This document shows positions 17,968 to 26,719 of a stretch of 64,000 nt of DNA, one piece after another. The DNA comes from an uncultured Prevotella sp. (GTDB taxonomy: Bacteria; Bacteroidota; Bacteroidia; Bacteroidales; Bacteroidaceae): the NCBI RefSeq assembly GCF_946407605.1, contig NZ_CAMJOS010000006.1, forward strand, positions 62,001 to 126,000, written 5' to 3'. How positions within the stretch are numbered: the first letter of the stretch is position 1; every line of letters starts with the position of its first letter. Both the position numbers and the translations under genes were made by a program. The notes under the pieces were generated by a model. That model saw only the letters and a list, made by a program, of their open reading frames with translations. It was not told the origin of the DNA and ran no database searches.

Positions 17968-20677
17968 ACGCCTCATCGTCAAACAGTCTTAGTTGTCCTG
18001 TCATCTCGTCGATGATCTGCTGCTGACTCTTGCCTGCATCGGGGTCCAGGTCTTCTGGCTCCTCCGTGCTTTCTGCGTCCTCAGCTTCCTCAGACTCTTC
18101 AGGGAAACGCACAGGCTCCAGTTCCTCGATGCTCTCTATCTGCCACGTGCTGATGCGCTTGCCCTTGGCCTTGAAGCCTTTCACGGCTATGAACTGCTCT
18201 GCATCGATATCCTCGCTGCCGCGATATTCGTCGGCGCCGCCGTAGGTCACGCGTATCAGCGGATATACCACATCGCTCAGCAGCACCTGCTGCGATTGCG
18301 GGTTCTCGCCCACGTAGTTCTGCTTGCGCTTGGTGCCCTCCATCAGGAATCGTTTCATGTAGGGATAGCCCTGGTTGTCAGCATCGAACAGCACGCAGGT
18401 CCACACCTTGTCGGGCTGGAACTTCTCTATGCGCAGGATATTCTCTTCGTAGTGGTTGTTCAGGTCGAAGTTGGTCAAGTAGAAGTCACCGTTCTTCAGC
18501 ACCACCAGTATCTGGTCATCGTCGAAGAACTCGCCCAGCAGTCGTCCGTGCTCGTCGTAGTTCAGTCGGTTCACGTCTGGGTCGAACCACACCTTGCGGC
18601 CTCCCAGCGTGGAGTGTCCCTGACTCTTCAGCGTGATGCGATGTACAGGGAACTTTGTCAGGATATTACCTTTTGACGTACGTCCCTTGATGTCTATCGA
18701 TGCAAACGAGCGCTCCAGGAACAGGTTCATGCGTGGGTGGTCGTTCAGCACCGAGGCGTCGAGCGTCACCTTGATTACCTCTGCCTCTCCGTTGGGGTTG
18801 GCTGTGAAGTAAAGTATGCGCGTGCCCGGTGTGCCCATCGTCAGGTCCACCTCTCTGTCGCGCGTGATACCCGTCACGTTAAAGCGCTTGATATAACAGG
18901 TGCCTGCCTTGCCGTCGCGATACACCATGTTATAGATGGTGCGTTTGTCGTTCTTCTTAAACACGCCCAGCCAGATGATGTTCTTACCCACAAAGAGCTT
19001 CTCTGCTACGCGCACCACCTTGAATTTTCCGTCTTTGTAGAAGATGATGATGTCGTCGATGTCCGAGCAGTTGCACACAAACTCGTCCTTCTTCAGTCCC
19101 GTGCCGATAAAGCCCTCGCTGCGGTTGATGTACAGCTTCTGGTTTGCCTCCACCACCTTCGTGGCCTCGATGGTGTCGAAGTTGCGTATCTCCGTCAGTC
19201 GCGGATGGTCCTTGCCGTACTTGTCCTTCAGGAACTGGAACCACGCTGCCGTCACCTCCACCAGGTTGGCCAGGTCACGGTCTATCGCGTCGATCTCGGC
19301 CTGTATGCGCGCCATCAGCTCGTCGGCCTTCTCCTTGTTGAACTTCAGTATGCGCTGCATCTTGATTTCCAGCAGCTTCAGTATGTCGTCCTTCGTCACC
19401 TCACGCACCAGTGTGGGATAATATGGCGTCAGACGCTCATCGATATGCTCGCACACGGCATCGAGGTTTGGTGCCTGTTCAAACTTCTTGTCTTTATAGA
19501 TGCGCTCCTCGATGAAGATTTTCTCCAGCGAACAGAAGTGATACTGCTCCAGCAGCTCGCCCTTGCGAATCTCCAGCTCCTGACGTATCAGGTCTTTGGT
19601 GCGGTCAGCCGAGTGCTTCAGCACGTCGCTCACGGTGAGGAACTGCGGTTTGTTGTCCTTGATGACGCAGCAGTTGGGCGAGATGTTGATCTCACAGTCC
19701 GTGAAGGCATAGAGGGCGTCGAGTGTCTTGTCGCTACTCACGCCAGGTGCCAGATGCACCTGTATCTCCACCTCTGCCGATGTCAGGTCTGTGACATTTC
19801 TGGCCTTGATCTTTCCCTTCTCAATGGCCTTGGTGATGCTCTCTATCAGCGATGTCACCGTCTTCGAGTACGGCAGCTCGCGAATCACCAGCGTCTTCTG
19901 GTCCAGCTTCTCAATCTTCGCGCGCACCTTCAGCACGCCGCCGCGCTGTCCGTCGTTATATTTCGACACGTCGATGCTGCCGCCCGTCTGGAAGTCAGGA
20001 TACAGGTTGAATTCCTCGCCGTGCAGATAGCTGATGGCAGCGTCGCACAGCTCACAGAAGTTATGAGGCAGAATCTTCGAGCTCAGGCCCACGGCAATAC
20101 CCTCGGCACCCTGTGCCAACAGCAGCGGGAACTTCACTGGCAGCGTGATGGGCTCCTTGTTACGTCCGTCGTAGCTCAGCTGCCATTCTGTGGTCTTGGG
20201 GTTGAACACGGTGTCCAGCGCAAACTTGCTCAGTCGCGCCTCTATATATCGTGGTGCTGCGGCGCGGTCGCCTGTCAGAATGTTACCCCAGTTTCCCTGT
20301 GTGTCTATCAGCAGGTCCTTCTGTCCCAACTGCACCAGGGCGTCGCCTATACTGGCATCGCCGTGAGGGTGAAACTGCATGGTGTGTCCCACGATGTTGG
20401 CCACCTTGTTATACCTGCCGTCGTCCATGCGTTTCATTGAGTGCAGAATGCGTCGCTGCACGGGTTTGAAGCCGTCTTCTATATGCGGCACGGCACGTTC
20501 CAGAATCACATACGAGGCATAGTCCAGGAACCAGTTCTGGTACATGCCGCTCAGGTGGTGCACCACCGAGGCGTCAAACCTGTTCACTGGCTGGTAGTCC
20601 GAGTGTCCCTCTTTCGAGCTCTCCTCTATCTGTTCAGCACTTTCCTCTATCAGTTCGTCTTTTATCTCGTCGTCCAT
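17966..20677 (-). CDS. parC: DNA topoisomerase IV / gyrase subunit A family
   Basis: MDDEIKDELIEESAEQ...NWFLDYASYVILERAVPHIEDGFKPVQRRILHSMKRMDDGRYNKVANIVGHTMQFHPHGDASIGDALVQLGQ. Start at 20677, not 20779. Confidence 0.92.
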   Translation of the reverse strand: MDDEIKDELIEESAEQIEESSKEGHSDYQPVNRFDASVVHHLSGMYQNWFLDYASYVILERAVPHIEDGFKPVQRRILHSMKRMDDGRYNKVANIVGHTMQFHPHGDASIGDALVQLGQKDLLIDTQGNWGNILTGDRAAAPRYIEARLSKFALDTVFNPKTTEWQLSYDGRNKEPITLPVKFPLLLAQGAEGIAVGLSSKILPHNFCELCDAAISYLHGEEFNLYPDFQTGGSIDVSKYNDGQRGGVLKVRAKIEKLDQKTLVIRELPYSKTVTSLIESITKAIEKGKIKARNVTDLTSAEVEIQVHLAPGVSSDKTLDALYAFTDCEINISPNCCVIKDNKPQFLTVSDVLKHSADRTKDLIRQELEIRKGELLEQYHFCSLEKIFIEERIYKDKKFEQAPNLDAVCEHIDERLTPYYPTLVREVTKDDILKLLEIKMQRILKFNKEKADELMARIQAEIDAIDRDLANLVEVTAAWFQFLKDKYGKDHPRLTEIRNFDTIEATKVVEANQKLYINRSEGFIGTGLKKDEFVCNCSDIDDIIIFYKDGKFKVVRVAEKLFVGKNIIWLGVFKKNDKRTIYNMVYRDGKAGTCYIKRFNVTGITRDREVDLTMGTPGTRILYFTANPNGEAEVIKVTLDASVLNDHPRMNLFLERSFASIDIKGRTSKGNILTKFPVHRITLKSQGHSTLGGRKVWFDPDVNRLNYDEHGRLLGEFFDDDQILVVLKNGDFYLTNFDLNNHYEENILRIEKFQPDKVWTCVLFDADNQGYPYMKRFLMEGTKRKQNYVGENPQSQQVLLSDVVYPLIRVTYGGADEYRGSEDIDAEQFIAVKGFKAKGKRISTWQIESIEELEPVRFPEESEEAEDAESTEEPEDLDPDAGKSQQQIIDEMTGQLRLFDDEA

Positions 20678-20715
20678 ATCTTTGGTTTTCAGTTTGACTG
20701 CAAAAGTACAAAAAA

Positions 20716-21006
20716 ATGCGCAAAATACCAAAAATATTTCACTATTTTCGAACTTTTTTATTTTGCAGCTGCGCAACAATCAACAGTGGTGCCGCTATCG
20801 CCGAGAAGGGTCCCGTAGGTCCTAAGGTGGGTGAGGCTCAATCTACTTACATTCTGGGCATGTGGAGCTCGCAGGGTGAGCAGAACAACATCAAGAAGGC
20901 TGCCGAGAACGGTGGCATCACGAAGGTTTCTCAGGTGGAATACATCGACAAGAGCATCTTCCTGGGTCTGGTCATCAAGCACACCACTCGTGTTTACGGC
21001 AAGTAA
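20716..21006 (+). CDS. TRL-like family protein (PF13146-like), N-terminus doubtful or truncated
   Basis: ...CATINSGAAIAEKGPVGPKVGEAQSTYILGMWSSQGEQNNIKKAAENGGITKVSQVEYIDKSIFLGLVIKHTTRVYGK. N-terminal part MRKIPKIFHYFRTFLFCS is atypical and comes from sequence divergent to parC. Confidence 0.6.
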   Translation: MRKIPKIFHYFRTFLFCSCATINSGAAIAEKGPVGPKVGEAQSTYILGMWSSQGEQNNIKKAAENGGITKVSQVEYIDKSIFLGLVIKHTTRVYGK

Positions 21007-21030
21007 GAACCTATAATTGCTCTTATAATT

Positions 21031-21068
21031 GGTCGCAGCCATGCCTCTCGGGGTGTGGCTGCGATCTT
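21031..21068 (+). terminator. Intrinsic terminator-like hairpin after the TRL-like gene
   Basis: TCGCAGCCA (21033-21041) ... TGGCTGCGA (21056-21064). Confidence 0.65.
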
Positions 21069-21190
21069 GTAAAACAACAAAAATCGCCCATTTCATCGAT
21101 ATTTTAAAGCTTAGCGCCCTCAGCCAATTGTCAAAATCTGTATCTATTATTTCCGAGATATTTACTTCTTTTTTATACTTTGTGACTTTT

Positions 21191-21345
21191 GACTTTGTGA
21201 CATTAAGGAGGTTTCACAAAGTCAAGGGATGTTATAAGAATTATATAATATTATAATATTATATAATTTATAGTATAGTAGTAAGCGATTCTTGCTGATG
21301 ATTTATGGAAGGTGCTTAATGTCACAAAATCACATGTCACAGAAT
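21191..21345. repeat. Complex inverted/direct repeat region upstream of the HU gene (TTTGTGAC/GTCACAAA motifs plus a 30-bp AT palindrome)
   Basis: IRs GACTTTGTGA/TCACAAAGTC and TTTGTGACATTAAG/CTTAATGTCACAAA; palindrome AATTATATAATATTATAATATTATATAATT at 21239-21268. Confidence 0.85.
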
Positions 21346-21413
21346 CACGTTTTCTGTTAACAGATTTTCACACTACAGGGCGCGTCGGATTTGGAAACGC
21401 AATGAAAATTTTG

Positions 21414-21421
21414 TACCTTTG
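21414..21421 (+). promoter_or_regulatory. -7 box (TACCTTTG) with TTTG -33 box at 21390-21393
   Basis: TTTG-N20-TACCTTTG upstream of the HU-like gene. Confidence 0.75.
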
Positions 21422-21544
21422 CATTGTCAAAAATTAAGCGCTGCAGTTGCTACTATTAAGACAAAAAATTGCGAGGATTAATCCGAGCAAAAACACGAGA
21501 ACTAAACTAAATGTTTAACCCTTAAAAAACACACAAACTAAACT

Positions 21545-22132
21545 ATGGCAATTCGTATTATTGCACAGCGCCGAGTGCTTAAAATCGGCAAGAATCCTGG
21601 AGTGAAGAAGTTCGTGATGCGCCCCGAGCTCTACACGTCGCTCACTGAGAAGAAGGTCTTCGCAGAGGCCGCCACCCATAGCGGCATCAGCGCAGGAGTT
21701 ATCAAGGCGGCTTGGGACGCAGCCGGCGAGGTCATCCGCACGTGGGCTACCGAGGGTCACAGCGTACCCCTGCCTGGTCTGGGCCACATGCGCTTCGGAG
21801 TCCGCTCGAAGGCTGTCGAGGGTCTGGACGATGTAAAGACCAGTCTGATCAGTACCCGCCGCATCGTGTTCACCCCCAGCGTGGACGTGAAGGACGAGCT
21901 GAAGAACACCGCCATCCAAATCACCTGCCTGGACGAGAACGGCAACGTGCTGAAGCGCGTAACCTCTGGCGACAGCGGCGAGATTGAGGACAACGAGAAC
22001 GAGAATGGAACCACGGAGAACGGAAACAACGGATCTACGGAGAATGGCGGCACCAACTCGAACACGAATCCCTCGAATCCCACGAATGGTGACAACACCG
22101 GTGGTGGTGACAACGGAGACGGCTACAACTAA
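21545..22132 (+). CDS. HU-related DNA-binding protein (Bacteroidetes HU-like family) with low-complexity N/G/T/E tail
   Basis: MAIRIIAQRRVLKIGKNPGVKKFVMRPELYTSLTEKKVFAEAATHSGISAGVIKAAWDAAGEVIRTWATEGHSVPLPGLGHMRFGVRSKAVE.... Confidence 0.88.
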   Translation: MAIRIIAQRRVLKIGKNPGVKKFVMRPELYTSLTEKKVFAEAATHSGISAGVIKAAWDAAGEVIRTWATEGHSVPLPGLGHMRFGVRSKAVEGLDDVKTSLISTRRIVFTPSVDVKDELKNTAIQITCLDENGNVLKRVTSGDSGEIEDNENENGTTENGNNGSTENGGTNSNTNPSNPTNGDNTGGGDNGDGYN

Positions 22133-22177
22133 GGTGAAAGTTGAAACTTGAAAGGTGAAACTTAATTATTTAATGCT

Positions 22178-22279
22178 ATGAAGAAAGAAACTTGGAAAAC
22201 CGTTATTCAGATTATCGTGTCGATTCTGACTGCAGCGCTGACGGCGCTGGGAACGACCTCTTGCATGGGATGCATGTAA
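22178..22279 (+). CDS. 'Smalltalk'-type 33-aa protein
   Basis: MKKETWKTVIQIIVSILTAALTALGTTSCMGCM*, immediately downstream of the HU-like gene; below the ORF-track cutoff. Confidence 0.8.
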   Translation: MKKETWKTVIQIIVSILTAALTALGTTSCMGCM

Positions 22280-22292
22280 AAGGTAAAAAGAA

Positions 22293-22330
22293 AAGAGGAG
22301 GAGGTAGCACAAGCTATCCCCTCCTCTTTA
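22293..22330 (+). terminator. Intrinsic terminator after the smalltalk ORF
   Basis: AAGAGGAGG...CCTCCTCTTTATTT hairpin. Confidence 0.8.
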
Positions 22331-22509
22331 TTTGCTGTAGTCCTTAGCATAATAGTTCAAATAATGTACACAACTGGAATTGCGGTTTAAAAAGGGTTAA
22401 ATTTTTACGCAAACATTTAACAAACATTAATTTATATGGCGAATGCAGAGAAATGCTTTACTTTTGTGAACAAAATTTATTGTATACTAACAAATAAAAC
22501 AATTAAGAC

Positions 22510-22989
22510 ATGAAAAAGTATTTCTTGAGTATGATGTCCGTCATGATGATGGCATTGGTGTGTGTAGGCTTCTCAGCCTGTGGTGATGACGATAATGACG
22601 GCGGCAGCGACGGTAATAGCGGCCTCGTTGGTGTTTGGAAACGCGTCTACAAGAGAACAACCACCTATCAGAAAAACGATGCTGGCCAGTGGGTTCAAGT
22701 TGGCGAACCACAGGAGAAAACATACCAATGGGGTGATGGTTTCCAGTTCTTTGACAACGGCAAATTTGTAGAGCTTGACTTTAACGAGGATGGCAGCTAT
22801 GAGGCAGATGACGATGAGCTTAAGTACAAGGTTGAGAACGGAAATCTGTATTACGTAGAGCTGGATCATGATAAAGGATGGGAATTATGGGGAGCCATCG
22901 TTATTTCTGGTAACCAGTTTGAACTGACAGAAGAAGAAATTGAAGGTTCTCGCAAAGAAGTGAAACTGAAGCGGTATGTCAGACTTTAG
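22510..22989 (+). CDS. Lipoprotein of unknown function (family member 1)
   Basis: MKKYFLSMMSVMMMALVCVGFSACGDDDNDGGSDG..., lipobox FSAC followed by an acidic stretch. Confidence 0.75.
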   Translation: MKKYFLSMMSVMMMALVCVGFSACGDDDNDGGSDGNSGLVGVWKRVYKRTTTYQKNDAGQWVQVGEPQEKTYQWGDGFQFFDNGKFVELDFNEDGSYEADDDELKYKVENGNLYYVELDHDKGWELWGAIVISGNQFELTEEEIEGSRKEVKLKRYVRL

Positions 22990-22990
22990 G

Positions 22991-23839
22991 ATGACGACTA
23001 TGAAAAAGATATTTATGATGATGTCGGCCTTGCTCACGGCTGTGGTGCTGAGTGTAGGACTGACGGCCTGCGGTGACGACGGCGATGATGATGATGGTGG
23101 CGGCAGCGGCGGCATCAACGTGAAGGCGCTGGTAGGCTCGAGCTGGTATAAGTCGGAGACCTATGCTGGCGGTGAAAATGTAGAGACGAAGAAGTACTCA
23201 CTCTCGTTCAAGACCGAGTATTTCGCCACTGTACAGATTTCTGGCAACGGCGACGATGCCGACGGCCACTATCGCTGGGACTACGGCGAGAAAGACTGTC
23301 CGTTTACCATCAGCGGCAACGTGATGACCATTGAGTATAAGGGCAACAACGACTTCCAAGAGACGTTGAAGGTGACTTTCAAGAACAACAAGCCCGTGGG
23401 TTGGACTGGTGGCGGAGGCAATGCTGATGCTTCAGACGACGGTGATGATACGCCCACCACGGCAGGTACTGCCGCCATGTTCGGCTATTACTTCCCTGAG
23501 GCCTTTAGAAAATCTGCCCAAAGCTATCTCGACATGGGCTATGTTGACAATCTAGACGAGACTCATATCAAGGGATGGCATGTCGTGGACGGATCCCAAA
23601 TTGAATGGGTGGAAATGGGCATGGCAGGCAAAGACCCCACTAAGATGTACAACTGCACGGTGATAGGCAAAGACACCAAAGGCAGAGCTACGGTCTATTA
23701 CTTTGCTTTCTTGTATGCCCAGGAAGAGTATCGCTATGTGATGAAGGGCTCTACCATTCAGCTGAGCAACGGCCAGTCGCTGGAATACAAGAATGGTCAG
23801 ATTGTTGAGAGTAACAGCGTCTATATCAAGATGAAATAA
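22991..23839 (+). CDS. Lipoprotein of unknown function (family member 2)
   Basis: MTTMKKIFMMMSALLTAVVLSVGLTACGDDGDDDDGGGSGG..., lipobox LTAC + acidic/Gly linker. Start at 22991 or 23000. Confidence 0.75.
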   Translation: MTTMKKIFMMMSALLTAVVLSVGLTACGDDGDDDDGGGSGGINVKALVGSSWYKSETYAGGENVETKKYSLSFKTEYFATVQISGNGDDADGHYRWDYGEKDCPFTISGNVMTIEYKGNNDFQETLKVTFKNNKPVGWTGGGGNADASDDGDDTPTTAGTAAMFGYYFPEAFRKSAQSYLDMGYVDNLDETHIKGWHVVDGSQIEWVEMGMAGKDPTKMYNCTVIGKDTKGRATVYYFAFLYAQEEYRYVMKGSTIQLSNGQSLEYKNGQIVESNSVYIKMK

Positions 23840-23908
23840 CTCTCAGACACAGTTTATTTTTATGAACAAAAATTATATTGTATACTAACAAACAAAACAA
23901 TTAACGAC

Positions 23909-24967
23909 ATGAAAAAGTATTTCTTGAGTATGATGACCATCATGATGATGGCATTGGTGTGTGTAGGCTTCTCAGCCTGTGGTGATGACGATGACAACAA
24001 TAACAATGGCGGCAACGGCGGCGGAAACAACAGCGGACAGCAAGTCAGTCCCCAGGACGTTGTAGGTGAATGGTTAGCAATCGCTTTCACACCAGAAGGC
24101 GGCAAAAGAATTGAGGTTAACCGCTCTCAGGAGTCTGTGTGGGAGTATTATAAAAGATACAATATTACTGCAAACGGAAATATTGAAGAGTGGTCTATCA
24201 ACTACAGGGGCGATGAAGAGATTCGTGGTCGTGAGGAGAAGACTCTGGTTGGTAAATACCGCATAGAGGGAAGCACCTTCATTATCTACGACTTCTACGA
24301 GGGCTACAAGAACGTCAAGGCTTACGAACAGGAAGGCGGCGGCACCATGTCTAAAGATCAGCGCAGAGCTACTGTCAGCATCTCGAATTCTATCTTTTTC
24401 ATCACCGTGGATGGCTATGGCACATACGAGCTGAAGAAAACTAGCAACAATAACGAAGGCGGCAATGGCGGCTCTTCGTCTATTACGGGCGACGGCGAGA
24501 CCTATGAGTTCGACTATGGCTATTGGTATGCATACGAAATAAGTGACTCAGCGACTGAGTACGTCATTCTGTTGTTTAACTGCGCTTATTACGAGGCTTT
24601 GGAAAGACAAGATGCCAGCATGCTCCCCAACAACCTGCAGACCATGACAATCATGTTCGATGTTGACGAGGCAGCCGCCAAGGCCATCCCTGCAGGCGAT
24701 TATGCGCCCTTTGAGGCTCTGCTGGCTTCTCTTACCAAGCAGCAGTTGATGGAAGGCGAGAAACACGGCAAGCAGTATACGGCATTCTCGGAGAATTCTC
24801 CTGTAAAGATCACCAAGAGCGGCGACAAATATACCATCTCATTGGGCGAGCTCGATTTCTATGAAATGTTCAGTGGTGACAGGGAAAATGTTGCGTTTAC
24901 CAGCAAGCCATTCACATTTACAGGTACCCTTTCACAAGTTCCTGAGAAATATTTCCAATACGAATAA
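23909..24967 (+). CDS. Lipoprotein of unknown function (family member 3)
   Basis: MKKYFLSMMTIMMMALVCVGFSACGDDDDNNNNGGNGGGN...; signal region nearly identical to the 22510 gene. Confidence 0.75.
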   Translation: MKKYFLSMMTIMMMALVCVGFSACGDDDDNNNNGGNGGGNNSGQQVSPQDVVGEWLAIAFTPEGGKRIEVNRSQESVWEYYKRYNITANGNIEEWSINYRGDEEIRGREEKTLVGKYRIEGSTFIIYDFYEGYKNVKAYEQEGGGTMSKDQRRATVSISNSIFFITVDGYGTYELKKTSNNNEGGNGGSSSITGDGETYEFDYGYWYAYEISDSATEYVILLFNCAYYEALERQDASMLPNNLQTMTIMFDVDEAAAKAIPAGDYAPFEALLASLTKQQLMEGEKHGKQYTAFSENSPVKITKSGDKYTISLGELDFYEMFSGDRENVAFTSKPFTFTGTLSQVPEKYFQYE

Positions 24968-24993
24968 AGTGAAATAAGTAAAATAGATTAAAG

Positions 24994-25024
24994 AAAGTGC
25001 ATCAGAAATGGTGCACTTTTTTTA
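24994..25024 (+). terminator. Intrinsic terminator
   Basis: AAAGTGCA tcagaaatgg TGCACTTT followed by T-run. Confidence 0.85.
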
Positions 25025-25057
25025 TAGAATTTATTTGGTTTTTTGCTCACTTATTCG

Positions 25058-25065
25058 TAATTTTG
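25058..25065 (+). promoter_or_regulatory. -7 box (TAATTTTG) with TTTG at 25034-25037
   Basis: TTTG-N20-TAATTTTG; implies translation from ATG 25091 rather than 25070. Confidence 0.6.
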
Positions 25066-25090
25066 CACCATGATAACAATAACTAAGAAG

Positions 25091-26662
25091 ATGAAGAAAA
25101 ATATTTTACTCCTTTTGATGCTGTCCATTACGCTGACTATCAGCGCACAGCGCACACCCACGATGGGCTGGAGCTCATGGAACACCTTTGCCCTGAACAT
25201 CAACGAACAACTGATACGCCAGCAGGCCGATGCGATGCACACCACGGGTCTGCAGAAGGCGGGCTATAAGTACGTGAACATAGACGACGGCTACTGGGAC
25301 GGTCGCGACGCCGAGGGTCACCTGCGGCTGAACACGAAGCTATTCCCCAACGGCATGCGCGCCCTGGTGGACTATATCCACTCATTAGGACTGAAGGCTG
25401 GCATCTACAGCGATGCGGGCGACAACACCTGCGGCAGCGGTAACCGTCATGCTTGGGGCCTGGGTGTAGGCTTCGCGGGGCACGAGGCGGAGGACTGCAA
25501 GCTGTACTTCATAGACTGGGACTTTGATTTTATCAAGGTGGACTACTGCGGCGGCATGCACATGAGGCTGGACGAGCGCGAGCAGTACACGAAGATATCG
25601 AACGCCATCAGAAACTGCGGCAAGAAGGACATTGTATATAACATGTGCCGATGGGCATTTCCTGGCACTTGGGGCGCTGACGTAGCCGACTCGTGGCGCA
25701 CCACGGGCGACATCTACGACGCATGGAAGAGCGTGAAGGGCATACTGGCCGAGAACCTCTACCTGAGCGCCTACTGTCACGACGGACACTACAACGACAT
25801 GGATATGCTGGAGGTGGGACGCTCGATGACGAAGGTGGAGGACGAGACGCACTTCGGCATGTGGTGCATCATGAGCTCGCCACTACTCATTGGCTGCGAC
25901 ATGGCTAACATCAAGCCCGAGGCCCTGAGACTGATGTGCAACAGCGACCTTATAGACCTGAACCAGGACAAGCTGCACCTGCAGGCCTACGTGGCCGACA
26001 AGCAGGGCGAGTGCTACATCATGGTGAAGGACATCAAGACGCTGGGCGGCAAGGAGCGCGCCGTAGCCGTCTACAACCCCAGCGACGAAGACCAGAAGGT
26101 GAGGCTCGACCCCAAGACCATCGATCTAGGCGGCGCCGTGCAGTACTACGACTGCGTGATGCAGGCACCCTATCTGTACGACCAGAACGCCATTCCCGTG
26201 TATGTTCCTGCCCACGGCACGAAGATATACAAGGTGAAAGGAGGGAAACGACTGGAGCGCACACGCTATGAGGCGGAGACGGCATGGCTGAGCCGCTATC
26301 AGGAGCTGCGCAACAACCAGGCCGCGAACACCGCCATCTACGAACAGAAAGAGGGCGCCGAGGGCGGATACATCGTCAGGTTCCTGGGCAACAGCGCCGA
26401 CAACGACCTGCAATGGCAGCACGTGAACGTGAAGAAGGGCGGCGTGAAGAAGATGACCATAGCCTACTTCACCGGCGACGAGCGCGAGATGGACATCTAC
26501 GTCAACGGCAGCTTCGTGAAGACCATCAAGGTGCCCGCCGGCGACTTCAACAAACGCGAGACGGTGATGATTGAGGTGAACCTGAAGAAGGGCGACAACA
26601 CCATCAGCATCAAAAACCCACGCGGCTGGTGTCCTGACATCGATGGCATGACGATAAATTAA
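25091..26662 (+). CDS. Alpha-galactosidase (GH27-like) with C-terminal carbohydrate-binding-like domain
   Basis: MKKNILLLLMLSITLTISAQRTPTMGWSSWNTFALNINEQLIRQQADAM...YKYVNIDDGYW...FDFIKVDYCGG; C-terminal YEAETAWLS...IYVNGSFVKTIKVP. Confidence 0.92.
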   Translation: MKKNILLLLMLSITLTISAQRTPTMGWSSWNTFALNINEQLIRQQADAMHTTGLQKAGYKYVNIDDGYWDGRDAEGHLRLNTKLFPNGMRALVDYIHSLGLKAGIYSDAGDNTCGSGNRHAWGLGVGFAGHEAEDCKLYFIDWDFDFIKVDYCGGMHMRLDEREQYTKISNAIRNCGKKDIVYNMCRWAFPGTWGADVADSWRTTGDIYDAWKSVKGILAENLYLSAYCHDGHYNDMDMLEVGRSMTKVEDETHFGMWCIMSSPLLIGCDMANIKPEALRLMCNSDLIDLNQDKLHLQAYVADKQGECYIMVKDIKTLGGKERAVAVYNPSDEDQKVRLDPKTIDLGGAVQYYDCVMQAPYLYDQNAIPVYVPAHGTKIYKVKGGKRLERTRYEAETAWLSRYQELRNNQAANTAIYEQKEGAEGGYIVRFLGNSADNDLQWQHVNVKKGGVKKMTIAYFTGDEREMDIYVNGSFVKTIKVPAGDFNKRETVMIEVNLKKGDNTISIKNPRGWCPDIDGMTIN

Positions 26663-26719
26663 CGAACACTTTTTTAAAACCACGAATTACACGAATATAA
26701 CTTCACAAAAGTACGGATT

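Noticed and set aside
18737-20440. 567-aa + strand ORF
   Set aside because: Entirely antisense to parC; product is a low-information His/Leu/Val-rich shadow ORF.
20678-20779. N-terminal extension of the parC ORF to 20779
   Set aside because: Extension runs through AT-rich intergenic sequence containing the parC -7-like box (TACTTTTG on minus strand); MDDEIKDEL at 20677 is the likely start.
24545-24562. gtgactcagcgactgagtac inverted repeat in lipoprotein 3
   Set aside because: 6-bp arms in coding sequence and only loosely similar to the TopB palindrome; could be chance.
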